Shown: one piece after another, positions 31,901-43,553 of the stretch
How positions within the stretch are numbered: the first letter of the stretch is position 1
How the letters are laid out: each line of letters begins with the position of its first letter
From: Pseudogymnoascus destructans
Taxonomy: Eukaryota; Ascomycota; Leotiomycetes; Thelebolales; Thelebolaceae
Assembly (NCBI RefSeq): GCF_001641265.1
Contig: NW_020167537.1
Coordinates: forward strand, 1-64,000
DNA: 64,000 bases
Reading direction: 5' to 3'
The notes under the pieces: model-generated
Database searches by the model: none
Told to the model about the DNA's origin: nothing
Seen by the model: only the letters and a program-made list of their open reading frames with translations
Program-made: the position numbers and the translations under genes

Positions 31901-32531
31901 GACTCCACCATGAAGCTCCCGGTGGCAACATATCTCTTCTACCTCTACGGAGGATACAAAAACAACACCAATGCTTCTATAGATGGGCCTGTACCCAAGT
32001 TAGGTTCTTGTCGTTAGATGGTTTTCATCTCCATTTGGTTGGTAGTCCTCTGTTCTAGGTTGGTTAGTAAATACCTTCACACCTAGTATTTCTCCTAATT
32101 AAGGCGCAACCCTCTCCTAGCTCCAACCGTGACTCAATTTTGGCTCTGCAGACTCTCAAAAGAGAGATGGAGGTTCGTAGGATGCACCGTGTATAGGTGT
32201 TGAGTCTTCGCATCCCTAGAGAAGTTGAGGGGGGCGTTGGATGGGAGGGTTAGGTAGATTTGGGGGGTTGATTTGGAGGAGCATTGTAGGGAGGCTGTGA
32301 GGGGGTTTTGGAAGGGGAGGAGGGGAGAGGGGGCGGTGGAGGCGGCGTGATAAGGATGGATAGGTGAATAGATGGTGGGAAGGGGGATAGAAATGCGAGA
32401 GAGATAGACTTGTGGCGATGGCGACTCTCAGAGTATATTTCATTCCTAACTTGACCCTTCCTCCAGCTCTTCTCTTCCTTGGTATATCCACCACCGCACA
32501 TGATTTTCGAAAACACCCTACAATCAAACTC
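31900..32531. other. LINE 3' flank and DIM-2 3' region
   Basis: I see no supported gene. G-rich low-complexity sequence lies at 32220-32400 on the plus strand. Confidence 0.35.
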
Positions 32532-35500
32532 TCAATACGCAAACGGCCCATTCACACCATCCACCACAACCGCCGGGTCCCGCATCCCCACCATAGATGA
32601 ATTATACGTCATCTCATAAGCCCCAAACATCGAGTTATCAACTGGTACATATACCCGTCGGTCTCCCCTCCTCTCTACGTCGCTGTCCCCCGTTAGGTCG
32701 ATCACAAACTGGGTTTTTGACTTCGGTGGTCTTCGCCTTGCTGTATGTGTTTGGCTGTGCGATGCTCCCGCAGTGGCAGTATTACTAGTACTACTAGCGG
32801 CTGTCCTCCTCCTTTTAGGGCTCTGTTCTTCGGATGTGCTGGCCGGTGTCTTTGCTGTTTGTATTCCAGTTTGAGGCATGCTCGGAGAAGCAGTATCACT
32901 AGCCGTTGTCTTCCGCTTCTTAGACATCTGCTCGTCAGAGGCGCCGCCCTGTGCCTTTGCTGGTTGCAAAGTGCTCCCAGCCGTACTTTGTATCTGCCCC
33001 CGTATATTTCCCCTTTTTGTAACCTGTGGAGTTGGCCACAAGTTGAAAGCTTCATCCGGGCGTTTTCTACCCTCCACAGTCGATCCCATACGATCTTTCA
33101 ACCAAGCGATTTTCTTTCTTCTCCTCGCTGATAGCGGCGAGCTCTCCCCCACCACCGTAGCCCTCGCCGGCGCTCTCACCGGTAACGGCGTGCGCTTAGC
33201 CTTGGATACCTTCCCCTCCTGCGAACTATCCCCTTCGGCCCCAAACGCGTCCTCTATAGCATTCCGTATCGAAAACCGCGATGCACTTGCGACTCGCTCA
33301 GCCTTCCGTTTCGCGGCTTGCTCCATCGCGTGCTCGGCACGTACAGCAGCAACGTCAACACCGAGACGCGCTGCGACGGTGGGTGGAAAGCGGGATTTTG
33401 GTAGGGAAGGAGGTGGGTTTGTTGGGCTGATTGGGATGTCATTTTGCGTTTTGTGGCGCTTGCGAGTAGTTTGGGGAGCCCCGGAAGTAGAGCTGCTCAG
33501 TGATGAAATGTCGTCGTCTGTTTTCGCAGGAGAGCTGAGCTTAAGTTTGTCCAACGCTCGGCAGTATCGATCTTCAGATACATCCCCAGAGGAAGAGTTT
33601 GAGTCAGGTATGGCCGTAAATTCGCCTCGGTCATCAGATGTGATCATGTCGGCAAAGAGTTGCTTCTGAATCTGTTCAGCAACAGGAACTTCACCCGTAT
33701 CATCTTCTTCAGGACCATTTTTAAGCCAAACTTCTCTGTAAGAAAGACCCTGAGCCAGTGCAACAGTGCGCGCAACGCTATTACCAGCAATTTTATACTG
33801 CTCGCCACGCGTGCCAGTCAAGGCGTCCCCCTGCACAAACCCCTGTGCTATTTTCGCTTCCTCAATGGTAAGCAGGCGCGGCTGGCTCCAATGGAGGACG
33901 CGGCCAGAGCGGGCATTTTCGGGAGAGCAGTTGGTGACAATAGTCGAAAACAGGGAGGTGGGAACTATGCGGCCGTAAGCTCTAGAAAATTCCATTGCAT
34001 TATGTCGCTGCTTCCCTTTCTTCGTGACGGTATTGAAATTTTCGTAGTCGTGCTTGGTCATGCCGGTGATATGTCGGTTCTTCCATGTTTTGATGAAGTT
34101 CATACCGGGGGGGCTGAAGGGGATGATATTCATGTGTTGTCTTAGCGTATCTCTTGGACTTCTCGACGGGCGGTGGTCTGGATACTGGGAGCAGTGGCCT
34201 GGGTGACCATCACCGATGTCTGGTAGGTGCTCGGTAGCTTCGGCCGCAGAAACAAACTTGAACGGAGTTTCCACGAATAACCTTTCACCAAAGGCCTTTC
34301 CATTCGCCATTGTCCCTAAACCACGATCACTTGTGCCATTCGGGTGAGAATGGGAACAGTCGGGACGTGGTGGCAGCTTAAATCCAGGGGCTGCAACAGA
34401 GACGAAAAGACGGCTTCTACCCTGTGGACTGCCGAAGCTCCATGCATCCAGAACGTAGACCTGGAGCTGATATCCCATCCCAACAATACAGCAAATGAGC
34501 TGGGACAGGGAATCATGATTTCTTCCCTTGCCTTTCTGCGCCATTGTTAATACATTTTCCAACAATGCGTATTTGGGTCGGTAAAAATCAATCATCGATG
34601 CCACATCAGCAATGAGGGATTGGTTTTTTAGGCCCTGAGCCGAGTCTTTGTTGGGGTTGAGGATTGAATATCCGACACAGGGGCTTCCTGCTGCTATGAA
34701 ATCGATGTCTCCGGGTAATGGTATCTCAAGTGCTCCTTCGACATTACCACTCAAGGCTTTGATAAGCATGTCGTCAACAGAGCCACAGAAGAATTGGGTT
34801 GTCGTTGGATCTTCGGTGTTGGCGTAATAGGTGGCAATCGCATTTGGTGCCATATCGACTGCATGGGTAAACTTGATAGCCCCTGCTTCTTCAAGGCCCC
34901 TGCCAAAATTTCCTCCGCCACAGAACATATCCAGCCCACGCAAGCGTCGAAATGGTGGAGGCTGCGTAGGATCAAAACCTTGGATTAGTGATTGTGGGCG
35001 GCTGGTCGAGTCGATCTCTTTCAAATGATTTTTATCATCTAGCCTCACTAGACGACTTGCGATATAGAACATATCGCCAGTGCCATCACGACAGTAAGGG
35101 GCAGGGACCTCTTTATTTATGATTTGGCTCTGGCTGTAAAAGCGCACGAAGCACCGACGATAAACTTCGTCGGCATCAATGCTGGCCATATCGTCACTAT
35201 ATACCAGTTCGTTTGGTCTTGCAGGAGTATCATCTCCGATCTCACGGCGCCGGAGCAGCCTCCGGACTCTCACAAAACTTATTATCCCTTGCACAAACCC
35301 TATAATCTCACATGGCTCGAGACCAAAGTTTGACTTGAAGCACCCTTTGGGATTAACAAGGACAGTGTCGCCAATTTTGTATTGCTCTGCAAGTTTTTGT
35401 ATCGGGGTGGTAACATTGACGACCAAATGATCGCATAGTTTGTGCTCTTCCTTAAACGTAACAAACGAATTATCGCTCTCATAGGTTTGCCGAATAAAGA

Positions 35501-37118
35501 AGTCCGCTTCGGTTTGGCCTGGGTTGCCATCCCAGGCTACAGAGACCTTGCAGAGCACTTCATCCTCGGATATTCGAGAAGTGCTGCAACTGCAATTATC
35601 GGAAAGAAAGAGCTCATCGCCGTGGGGGTACTTCATAAGCGCGCAAGCTGTATCCGCTGGCCTATATAGCCAAAGAACATGGAATGACCGGTTTCCGCTC
35701 TGGGTGGTGTGAACCCCTTGCACATAGACATACCAGCACTCATCTGGTTCTTTCCAGTGAGTTTCCTCATCTTTCCAGCTGCTACCAACTCCATCTGTCT
35801 TCACTCCGAGGACATCGCCAACCGAAATAGATTTAACATCGAATGGCCGCGAACAGAACTGTTGTAATGACCCTTTCACTTTGCGAGACTTGGCAGCCGG
35901 AGTGATGCTCGTTTGAGTTTGCAAGTCGGGGTTCTCTTCAGTGAACTCCGCATCTAAGGTGAGATGTAGAGCATTTCCTTGGGACTCGCGGCGAATCTGG
36001 CTTTGAATGGATGGATGGACCTTCTTCAGGTGACTGCCGAATTTCATGTGCTCAAAGCAGTCATACACATACGGGGTGACGGCTGTCATCGTTTCCTTCG
36101 GCTCGTGAAACGGAATGGCTGTCTTGTATTTTACCTCAGCCCATATGTCCAAGTCGTCCAACATATATGTTCCTATGGCGTCTTTGGCGATGAAATCAAT
36201 GTTAGATGTGAGCGCCGACCGGAAATCTCGACCATTGTATTTTTTCAACCACTCTTGGAATGAGGCTGACTCTCGGTGTTCTTTTCCCATCCGATCTGCA
36301 AAATCTCGTCTGAAGTTGTGGATAGACACTTTACGGCCCGCCTCAGCAACCTCCAGAGCGTAGTCGACAAAGTGTTTCGAAAGATTGGCCAGCCACAAGT
36401 ACCCATCGTGATATCTCTTATAGTGTGGATGGGGTTCTTTCAGTCGGTAATAGACATTTGATCTGGAGTTTGCGCATGACTTAATCCATACGTGTTCGAC
36501 CTCGTCGAATTCTATCCCATACCCCGCAACCGAAACAAGCTTGAATGGCACGCCCTGCACATATCTCTTCTGTCCTCCAACACTCAATATACCATCAAAA
36601 CAGTACAATGGGTTTCCTGGTCGAGTTATCAGGTCCTGCAGACCAGTCATCTCATACGCGTGGTGGCCGTTCGTTCCTGGCAAATAGATGAAGAACTGGG
36701 ATAGTTCAATCTCGAGGAATTTGTCGTCGCCATAAGAAGCATTGAGCCCAGAGGGATTCTCTTGCTTTACCAACTCCTGGAAGTCCTTCACCACCTGCCA
36801 CTCTTTTGACAAGGAAAGTGGTGGTGTATTGCCTTGGTAACCTGATAACGGGTATATGAATTCAGATTGCCGCAAGTGGTGGAGGATCTTCTTTTGAGGT
36901 TTCGATTGTAAATCAAGGGCAGTATCAATTAGTTCAACGAGGGAGTCATCCTCTGGGGAGAAATCGGATATTTCCACAGGAAACTCCGGTGATGGGCTTG
37001 GATCATCCTGCTCCGAGTCGTCGTCAGATCCACGGGGGGAAGGCGGTGTAAACGACAGTTGTGGAGTGATATAGCCATGTTCGACGTCTTCGTCGTCTTC
37101 TTCTGTAGGCAATTTCAT
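32532..37118 (-). CDS. dim-2: DIM-2-type DNA (cytosine-5) methyltransferase
   Basis: This is an intronless 1,528-aa protein. A BAH-like domain lies at about 425-560 (WYVYVQGVHTT, FHVLWLYRPADTA, ELFLSDNCSCS). The C5-methyltransferase core has motif I LDMFCGGGNFGRGLEEAG (about 729-746), the catalytic Pro-Cys in AAGSPCVGYS (C814) and ENV at 854-856. It also has the QGRSR motif at 899-903 and motif X GNSV at 1112-1115, so all key motifs are kept. Size and BAH-plus-catalytic order match DIM-2 rather than the shorter RID. In Neurospora DIM-2 is directed by HP1 to H3K9-methylated repeats and makes all known cytosine methylation. About 400 C-terminal residues are low-complexity, basic and serine-rich. 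The enzyme is flanked by repeats on one side. Being intact, it is presumably functional. Confidence 0.9.
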   Translation of the reverse strand: MKLPTEEDDEDVEHGYITPQLSFTPPSPRGSDDDSEQDDPSPSPEFPVEISDFSPEDDSLVELIDTALDLQSKPQKKILHHLRQSEFIYPLSGYQGNTPPLSLSKEWQVVKDFQELVKQENPSGLNASYGDDKFLEIELSQFFIYLPGTNGHHAYEMTGLQDLITRPGNPLYCFDGILSVGGQKRYVQGVPFKLVSVAGYGIEFDEVEHVWIKSCANSRSNVYYRLKEPHPHYKRYHDGYLWLANLSKHFVDYALEVAEAGRKVSIHNFRRDFADRMGKEHRESASFQEWLKKYNGRDFRSALTSNIDFIAKDAIGTYMLDDLDIWAEVKYKTAIPFHEPKETMTAVTPYVYDCFEHMKFGSHLKKVHPSIQSQIRRESQGNALHLTLDAEFTEENPDLQTQTSITPAAKSRKVKGSLQQFCSRPFDVKSISVGDVLGVKTDGVGSSWKDEETHWKEPDECWYVYVQGVHTTQSGNRSFHVLWLYRPADTACALMKYPHGDELFLSDNCSCSTSRISEDEVLCKVSVAWDGNPGQTEADFFIRQTYESDNSFVTFKEEHKLCDHLVVNVTTPIQKLAEQYKIGDTVLVNPKGCFKSNFGLEPCEIIGFVQGIISFVRVRRLLRRREIGDDTPARPNELVYSDDMASIDADEVYRRCFVRFYSQSQIINKEVPAPYCRDGTGDMFYIASRLVRLDDKNHLKEIDSTSRPQSLIQGFDPTQPPPFRRLRGLDMFCGGGNFGRGLEEAGAIKFTHAVDMAPNAIATYYANTEDPTTTQFFCGSVDDMLIKALSGNVEGALEIPLPGDIDFIAAGSPCVGYSILNPNKDSAQGLKNQSLIADVASMIDFYRPKYALLENVLTMAQKGKGRNHDSLSQLICCIVGMGYQLQVYVLDAWSFGSPQGRSRLFVSVAAPGFKLPPRPDCSHSHPNGTSDRGLGTMANGKAFGERLFVETPFKFVSAAEATEHLPDIGDGHPGHCSQYPDHRPSRSPRDTLRQHMNIIPFSPPGMNFIKTWKNRHITGMTKHDYENFNTVTKKGKQRHNAMEFSRAYGRIVPTSLFSTIVTNCSPENARSGRVLHWSQPRLLTIEEAKIAQGFVQGDALTGTRGEQYKIAGNSVARTVALAQGLSYREVWLKNGPEEDDTGEVPVAEQIQKQLFADMITSDDRGEFTAIPDSNSSSGDVSEDRYCRALDKLKLSSPAKTDDDISSLSSSTSGAPQTTRKRHKTQNDIPISPTNPPPSLPKSRFPPTVAARLGVDVAAVRAEHAMEQAAKRKAERVASASRFSIRNAIEDAFGAEGDSSQEGKVSKAKRTPLPVRAPARATVVGESSPLSARRRKKIAWLKDRMGSTVEGRKRPDEAFNLWPTPQVTKRGNIRGQIQSTAGSTLQPAKAQGGASDEQMSKKRKTTASDTASPSMPQTGIQTAKTPASTSEEQSPKRRRTAASSTSNTATAGASHSQTHTARRRPPKSKTQFVIDLTGDSDVERRGDRRVYVPVDNSMFGAYEMTYNSSMVGMRDPAVVVDGVNGPFAY

Positions 37119-38609
37119 GTTAGTATATATATCTGTGGCTTATAGCGGAACAGTTTGGCCTGTTGTAAGTTTACTTGCCAGTTATCCATGGAGGCATTGT
37201 GAACACATATATAGGCGAACCACTTTCCTGAGCCTTGTGGAACTTATTTCGTATAATAAAAAGTAAAAGTAAAAGTGAAGTCCTCTATTCCCTACACATT
37301 CGTTTGTCGCTGATATCCGAGAATGACTAGGCAAGATCTGCTGGCACCCGGCGGGGCCACTGGAGAATGAATGCGCAACTTCCAGTTACTATTCTCGGGG
37401 GGGGGGCACAATTATAATAGCCAAATACGCAAGAATAAAGAACGTCCAACAAAGATCCAAGAGCCTCGGGGACCAATGGCCCAGCGCACAAAAAGAGTAT
37501 TGTGAGGGGGACCGGGGACAAGGTGTGTCGTTGGGAACTGGAAAGCATTGACCGTTCTCGTCTGCGTCGAGAGGCGAAGGTGCGGCAGGGGCCATTGTTC
37601 GAATTTATTTTGGATCCTCCCTTGCTTGTCTGGAGACCCCAACACCGAAATACTCCCATACAAGAACAAAGGGATCTGTACTCACACTGTGGAATGTTTG
37701 GAACAAAGAATTCTATTCTCTGAAACTGTGGCGTAGCCCTTGCCAAATCCGATAATTTATTGCTCATGGCAGCTGCTAGACACAGAAACCGAAACCCGGC
37801 GCTGGGAGAGAAGCAGACACAGTTTAAATGACAATATCACTTGGTATAAACTCATTTTTAGTTCTGATTGGATAAATCTACGAGGCCGCGAGACAACATC
37901 ATTAAGTTAGCATTGATATTAGTATATATTGACCCCTTCCCCCCTCGACGCCCCCACCATAGAGCAATTCGCCTGCCCACTCTGCGTCACTGTCGTCTAA
38001 ACTAAGTGCGCTTTTCTATTCTGCCTATGTGAGTCCTCATCCGGTATTGTAGGCTCAATAGCAGAGTCAGCCCGCTAAGTCCTACGGCCGGGGGGGACAG
38101 GTGGATGACATGAAGAGCCACTCGGTGGTGAGAGTGGCACGGTGACAGCACGAGTTTATCTTCACGGCGAGAAGGATGCGAGAAACCCCGGTCAAGAAAC
38201 TGGAAACTATCCAGGTAATATTGCCCAGAATATATAATTTAGTTAACTCGAGGTCAGCACACGGGGGTGTACTTGTCGGACATGCTTTGTTTACTTTGTT
38301 AGCTCATCATCTGCAAACGACGACATTTATATAGATTTCGTTGGTACACCCTGGTAAGGTTGAGAGAGATAGATTTGGCTCCAAGTTGGGCGACAAGCCG
38401 GGACTCCATAGCTGTAGACCAGAGTATGCACCAGACTTCAGCTGATCGAGCCCGCAACTTCTTCTTACCCCCTCAACAACAATCTCAGCAGATCACAAGC
38501 TATCGAGCACAAAATAAATAGTCACAGTTAAGGCATGGTATCTATGAACAAGTACCCCCCTATCCCACCAACCACATCGCCGCACACTAATAAAAACAAA
38601 AGAACGCCT
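37119..38609. other. Intergenic, DIM-2 upstream region
   Basis: About 1.5 kb lie between DIM-2 and the Bsd2-like gene. Short ORFs here (for example 37327-37767 minus) have no convincing composition. A TATATATA stretch lies just upstream of the DIM-2 ATG (about 37122). I see no repeat copies. Confidence 0.4.
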
Positions 38610-39768
38610 TTAAACAGCAGTAGTTGGGGCCTCGCCCTCCGCCACCACCGCCGTCCCAAGCCCCCTATCGGGGCTCTGCAGGACCAGCTGCTCATGCCTC
38701 CTCGCCCGTAAAAAGTCGCTAATAGCCCTTATGAGAATAAACCAGCCCACCACCATCAGAATATACGCCGCCCAGTCATAGCCATTCAGCCCGCCATCTC
38801 CAGCCTCGAAATCATGGCCATCCGGATTATGCGGTGCATTGCCAGAGGAGTCTCCTGGTACCGCTGAGTCCCCATCATCGGCGCCTTTCATGTAGAAGCC
38901 GTACTGGATGAGGGTGACGCCGAGGCCAGCGCGGGAGCCGTTCTTCGCGGCGTGGGTGGTGTGGAGGAGGTAGGTGAAGAGGAAACCGACGAGCTGGAAG
39001 GACATGCTGATCATGCCGTTCCAGGCGAAGGAGAAGAAGGAGCCGACTGCGAGGCCGTCGATGTACACTTCGTTCGGGTCGTACGATCCGGGGGCGACAA
39101 TCGTCGTCTCCCAGTATGGGGGCGCTGCATCTGCGGCGGCTTGTTCGTATGTCTAGTCATAGTCAGTATGTCCCTCTGCAGGGTGGTAAAGGGACTGTGG
39201 ACGTACAGGAGGGTGTTCCTCCACCTTCTCGCCTCTCTCCGGCTTGGCGCTCAGATTCGCAAAGACGCCATCACTACCGCTTCCACCTCCAAAAACCCTC
39301 CCCTGTATCGTGGGCGCAAAAACAGGTGTATGTGCCGGCCTTGTATCAGCGAGCTGTATCGCACCGTCTGTCCTGGGTGGCGCATCGGAGTCGCTTCCTG
39401 TAGGTGTGTCATGTGCTGATGACGAATCCGTCGCGGTCCCCCGCATCAGCCGCTGCCGGTCGTCGCCGTCGTTGTCATCGTCGCTATCTGAGCCGTCGGC
39501 ATCAAAGGCATCGGCGAGGTTCTGGTCTGCAAGGGCGGGGTGGCTGGAGGATCGGGCGCGGGTGGGAGATGAGTCGTGGGAGCGGAAGGAAGGGGGTGGC
39601 GAGTTGGGGGTTGTGGGTGTAGGGAGGTAATCGTCGTCTGCTGCGGCTACCTGTGGTTGAGGTTTGGTTAGTAGAGTGTCATGACTACAGCAGCGACATC
39701 GTGAATGATTCATGGTCTCGACCATGAAGGGGGTCCTGACGTACCCGCTCATATCGTGAGGAACTCAT
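38610..39768 (-). CDS. bsd2: Bsd2/NDFIP-type membrane adaptor for ubiquitin ligase, three exons
   Basis: Exons are 39768-39745, 39650-39207 and 39152-38610. Both introns are GT-AG (GTACGT donors) and in phase, giving about 336 residues. The N-terminal half is acidic and serine-rich. A PPTY motif spans the second junction (HPPTYEQAAADAAPPYWET). Next come the conserved segment GSFFSFAWNGMISMSFQLVG and two further hydrophobic segments (LGVTLIQYGFYM, YILMVVGWFILIRAISDFL), the three-TM arrangement of NDFIP/Bsd2 proteins. Known family members sit in Golgi or endosome membranes and recruit Rsp5/Nedd4-type ligases through PPxY to down-regulate metal transporters. The start at 39768 (MSSSRYERVAAADDDYLPTP) is preferred because it restores the family-like N-terminus. 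Confidence 0.88.
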
Positions 39769-40075
39769 TTGTCCTGGCACTCTCGCTCCTCTCTATCCAC
39801 CTAAGTATATATATAAAAGAAAGTAAAAGAAAGTCGTATCGAAGGATTGTCAAGACAAATGGAGATTTGGAAACAGGCAAACGGTTAAAAAAAGGTATCG
39901 TCGTCCGGTTGGTGTTAGGTTCCAGAAGGCGGATGCATGACGGAGTGTCGCCACCGAGCAATATTCCGTTCTGACGATGCTGATTGGCCAGCGCACTTCG
40001 ATATTTCCGACGCCTCGAGATTCAATCCCATCAGCCTCGCTTGAACCCTTAGCTGTCTCTCATTCAGCCGCAACA

Positions 40076-40582
40076 ATGTCTAAATCTGTACGCTCTCTCT
40101 TCTGGCCTTCCTCATTCAATTCAGCTAACTCTCTTAGGTCGCCTACAAACACCTCGTCCGCGCCCTCTCTCTCTGGCCCAAGGACCGTCTCCGCCCAGAC
40201 TGCCAGCTCCAAGACATCCTCCTCGCGCGCGCAAACAAGACCTTCATCCCAGCCGCCTCCGCATCAGGCGCCCCCACGCCCGCTATCAACGAGAGAGCCG
40301 AGCTCGAGAACGCGAACGCGTTATATAGTCTCCTCGACAACCGTTATGCACTGAGAGTAAGTTATTTTGCTCGCGGTGGCAGGAAGAAGCGGAGCAAGGT
40401 CTGGTCTGTGGTGAACAATTAGCTAACAAAAGCAGTACCAACCCCGAAAGAACCTGCTCATGCGCCCAGCGAGCAACCCAGATCACTACAACGATATCAT
40501 CGAGGAGATTGACGCCGCGCCGAGCCGCGGGATGTGGGGACGCATTAGAAACCGCTTGTCGGGGTTGTTGAGGTTTTCATAG
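40076..40582 (+). CDS. Small mitochondrial complex III assembly factor-like protein (UQCC2/Cbp6-like), three exons
   Basis: Exons are 40076-40087, 40138-40356 and 40436-40582. Introns of 50 and 79 bp have GTACGC and GTAAGT donors and clear CTAAC branch sites, giving about 125 residues. The protein starts MSKSVAYKHLVRALSLWPKD, has RLRPDCQLQDILLARANK, an ALYSLLDNRYALRYQPRKNLL segment, and a basic C-terminus RIRNRLSGLL. This is the layout I remember for UQCC2/MNF1/Cbp6-related assembly factors of the cytochrome bc1 complex. I am confident the gene is real, less so of the name. The first exon of 12 bp would be missed by most ORF callers. Confidence 0.65.
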
Positions 40583-41521
40583 GTGCGGAGCGGCGACTGG
40601 TGGGATGTACGATACAGGTTGTGTAAACTGTACGATGCAGGCTTAGGATAAGGCTTTAATAGAGAGAGGGGCTGGGGCGAGAAGAAAGTGATATGTATAC
40701 GGGATATATATGGCATAGCTTGGCGTTTACGGAGAAACAGTGTATGATACAATAGCCACTGGCGGCAGATAGGAAAACAATTGGGAGAGATATCTATATA
40801 TAAATGCTATTCAGCATCTCTCACAACGAAATCTCTCGGGTGTGTCTGATGCCATGTCTGGGACTACTTCACAGTCTCTAGGGTTGAGAGTGACGAAAAA
40901 GGTAATAATGCAAAGATGGAAGTAGCACCACCACCACAGAGCCTAGACACACGGCGCTCTTCCCGTTCCAACGACCCCACCGCCTCCGTACCCACCACCA
41001 ATCCTTCTCACCACCGAACCAGTCTCACCTTCGCCCCCTGTCGCCACCGAAAAGCCGATATTCCGAGAACCCCCTAACATGCCGCCGAAGTCAAAGGCGA
41101 TAGCGATATTCTAATCAGTTAAGGAAAATGAACCTCGGCCAGAGAATGTGTCTCATACATATGGAGCACTTCGCTGGATTTTAGCCACCTGTATGTTTTA
41201 CAATATCTCCTGTTCTCATGTGACTTTTGAGAGCCCGGGAATAGGATAGGAGGAGAGGGGGTTATAGCCCAGATAAATAGAGTAGTTGGGCTTGTAGAGA
41301 CCTAACAAGATACTATATACGAGTATATAGCAAATAATATGTTGACTTGAGTACGAAGCTTCTATGAACAGCCGTGGATATAATAATATACCCCTTCTAT
41401 TTTATATATCTAACCACGCAGCGGTCCTGAGAATCCTGTTGCTCTCAAGTTTCTTCCTGGTCGTAGACTCACAGCAGGGTGATGGGAAAGGGAAACATTT
41501 CCAAGCCAGTCATTTTGCGGC
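40583..41521. other. Intergenic with a possible decayed LTR-B remnant
   Basis: Around 41300-41400 the sequence (AGTATATAGCAAATAATATG, then GAGTACGAAGCTTCTATG) resembles the middle of the Gypsy family-B LTR but is heavily diverged. The remainder shows no gene. Confidence 0.35.
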
Positions 41522-43141
41522 TCAGCTAGGTCTAACTCGTGGAGCACGTTTTGATGTCATGTCTGTTCTCCCCAAAGCCTCGGTAGATGGCTGCTGTGAT
41601 CTGGGATGCCCCCCTTTCTGCATAATGGGTGAATCCATCATCCTTGACCAGTCACGAAGCATTTCAGTATTTTCTTTTGAGGTAGCCACCTCGTCACCAG
41701 CACGTTCAATCATTTCGATATTGTACGCCTTGACGGCATTTTTGACGCTGGAGTGATCGTCCAGAGCAGACTTTAACTTTGTGACAAAGCTGGCGGCATC
41801 AGTGATACCGTGATTCATACCTTGACCGCGTTCTATATAGCTTAAGTCAGTTGTGCATTCTTATTTTTACTGGAAGTACCCCAGTGAGAGGAAATTCATG
41901 ACAGAAAACAGACAGATGAAAGCACATAATAGATAGTAAGAGAAACGTACGAAATGTCATCGGATGTGCGGCATCTCCAGCTAAGGTGATCCTCCCATTA
42001 CGATCATCCCAAGGGATAGGCATCCAGTATGAGATTTTATTCTCATGTATAGATGTGCCTTCCGGAATCCAGAGATTCGCAGAGCGGAATGGTTCTGCGA
42101 AAGTTGCTGCTTTTTTCTTTAGGTTTTCGAGCGATATAACATCATCTTTGCCCTTGTGCGAGGTTGTCTGTAGCTGAAAGCTCCAAGTGGCTGGGTCGTT
42201 GGGATCAGGGACATTCTGGACTGCCAGGATTGTCAACTTTAAAATGCTGGAAGAATCTAGGACAGAACACACTAGATATCCACAACCAATGCCCATCAGG
42301 ATGGATTCCCATAGCCATTATTGGATGCAGCTGGCGCACGAAGCGGGCTTTTTTAGCATCATCATACTTGACGCATATGTTCACCGCTGAATATGGCACA
42401 CTGGATGCACGGCCCTTTTCCGGCCCAAAAATACAGGTTCGGACGGCTGAATGAGCCCCGTCTGCGCCCACAAGCAACGAGCCAACTGCTCGCGAAGAAT
42501 CCGCAAAAACGGCCCTAACAGTGTCTTTATCATCGTCATATACGACATCCTTCAAAGTCTTACCGTACTAAATTGCGGCTGCGAGCTTCACGAGTATTTC
42601 GTCCACGAGATACGGCACGTACTTCAACTGATATACCCTCTGCACAGAGGCTTCTGAACTTCCTTCTGGATACACGGAACATCCGCAACAGCGGCATCCT
42701 TAAGTAACTCGCCAGTTTTCCCATTTAGAGTCGGCAGAAGTCCTAGGTCAGGCGGGGTGAAGTACGGATCATTTGCGACGGACTGAAGACGATCGAAGAG
42801 GGCTTCAGGAAGACATTGTCGTAGTAATGGGATCCCCCACTGGATCGACACCCCCCATTCCGCCGCTCTATAATGCGACGCAGAGGGCTCGGACTCGAAG
42901 ACGATACATGCAATGCCTTCCTGGTGATGAGTATTAGCACACGCATATGTGATTGGGACCCGAATATCTGGTTTGTATGGTACCTTCTTCAGACCCTGGG
43001 CGATAAGCAGGCCAGTAATACCTGCTCCTGGTGTCAAATCTTGGGTCACCACAAACTGACATGTCGCTTAAACTGACATGTCGCTTAAACGGACTCACCA
43101 GCTCCAATCACGAGCAGTCGAAAGGGTACATCTTCAGACAT
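41522..43141 (-). pseudogene. FAD-dependent monooxygenase, six exons, one frameshift
   Basis: Exons are 43141-43099, 43027-42984, 42920-42623, 42567-42273, 42220-41951 and 41832-41522, all with GT-AG borders. Spliced, they restore three FAD motifs: VIGAGAGITGLL (GxGxxG), SLLVGADGAHSAVR (DG motif) and GDAAHPMTFQRGQGMNHGIT (GD motif, created only by splicing). This is the UbiH/salicylate-hydroxylase-like family of flavin hydroxylases. Exon 3 is 298 bp and changes frame near 42680, between KDAAVADVP and SRRKFRSLCAEGISVE, so one lesion (net +1 or -2) breaks it. It is either a very young pseudogene or a sequencing error. The first intron holds a tandem TTTAAGCGACATGTCAG repeat. The substrate is unknown. 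Confidence 0.82.
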
Positions 43142-43553
43142 TGTTCTAGGGATTTCCTCGCCTCTTTCAAATCGTCTTACGGACATACGAAACGACAGCA
43201 AAGGAGGGGTAGATGGGTAGAGGGATAATACATAAAGTAGTACTCCGGTAAGTACCAACACCCTGAGGATGTTCAACGTCTTGCGGCACGGGACGTTGAT
43301 CCGGCTCCGCGAGACCCACTGACGGATCCGTGTGGATGGCTAGTGTGCGCCACGGGGGACCGACCCCGTCGGGGGACCTAAACCGGACCGGACCACGGTC
43401 CGGTCTGAAGCTCATAAACCGCGGTTCCCCGTCGGTCTGCCAAGACTGTCATCACCTGATGACTGGGTTAGTTGACAATGACGTGTAAATATTCTATATA
43501 ATGACTTATTTTCCATGTGTAATTTGTAGTAGATGCAATTACTATAATTATTA
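43142..43553. other. Upstream region of the monooxygenase and 3' flank of the transposase
   Basis: A GC-rich patch lies at 43330-43440 with short inverted words (GGACCGAC/GTCGGTC-like, ACCGGACCGG). The ATTACTATAATTATTACTATA motif at about 43538-43558 is the same core as in the neighbouring introns. Confidence 0.4.

Noticed and set aside
37327..37767. Minus-strand ORF of 146 aa upstream of DIM-2
   Set aside because: Odd composition and overlapping alternatives in two frames. No family or splice evidence.
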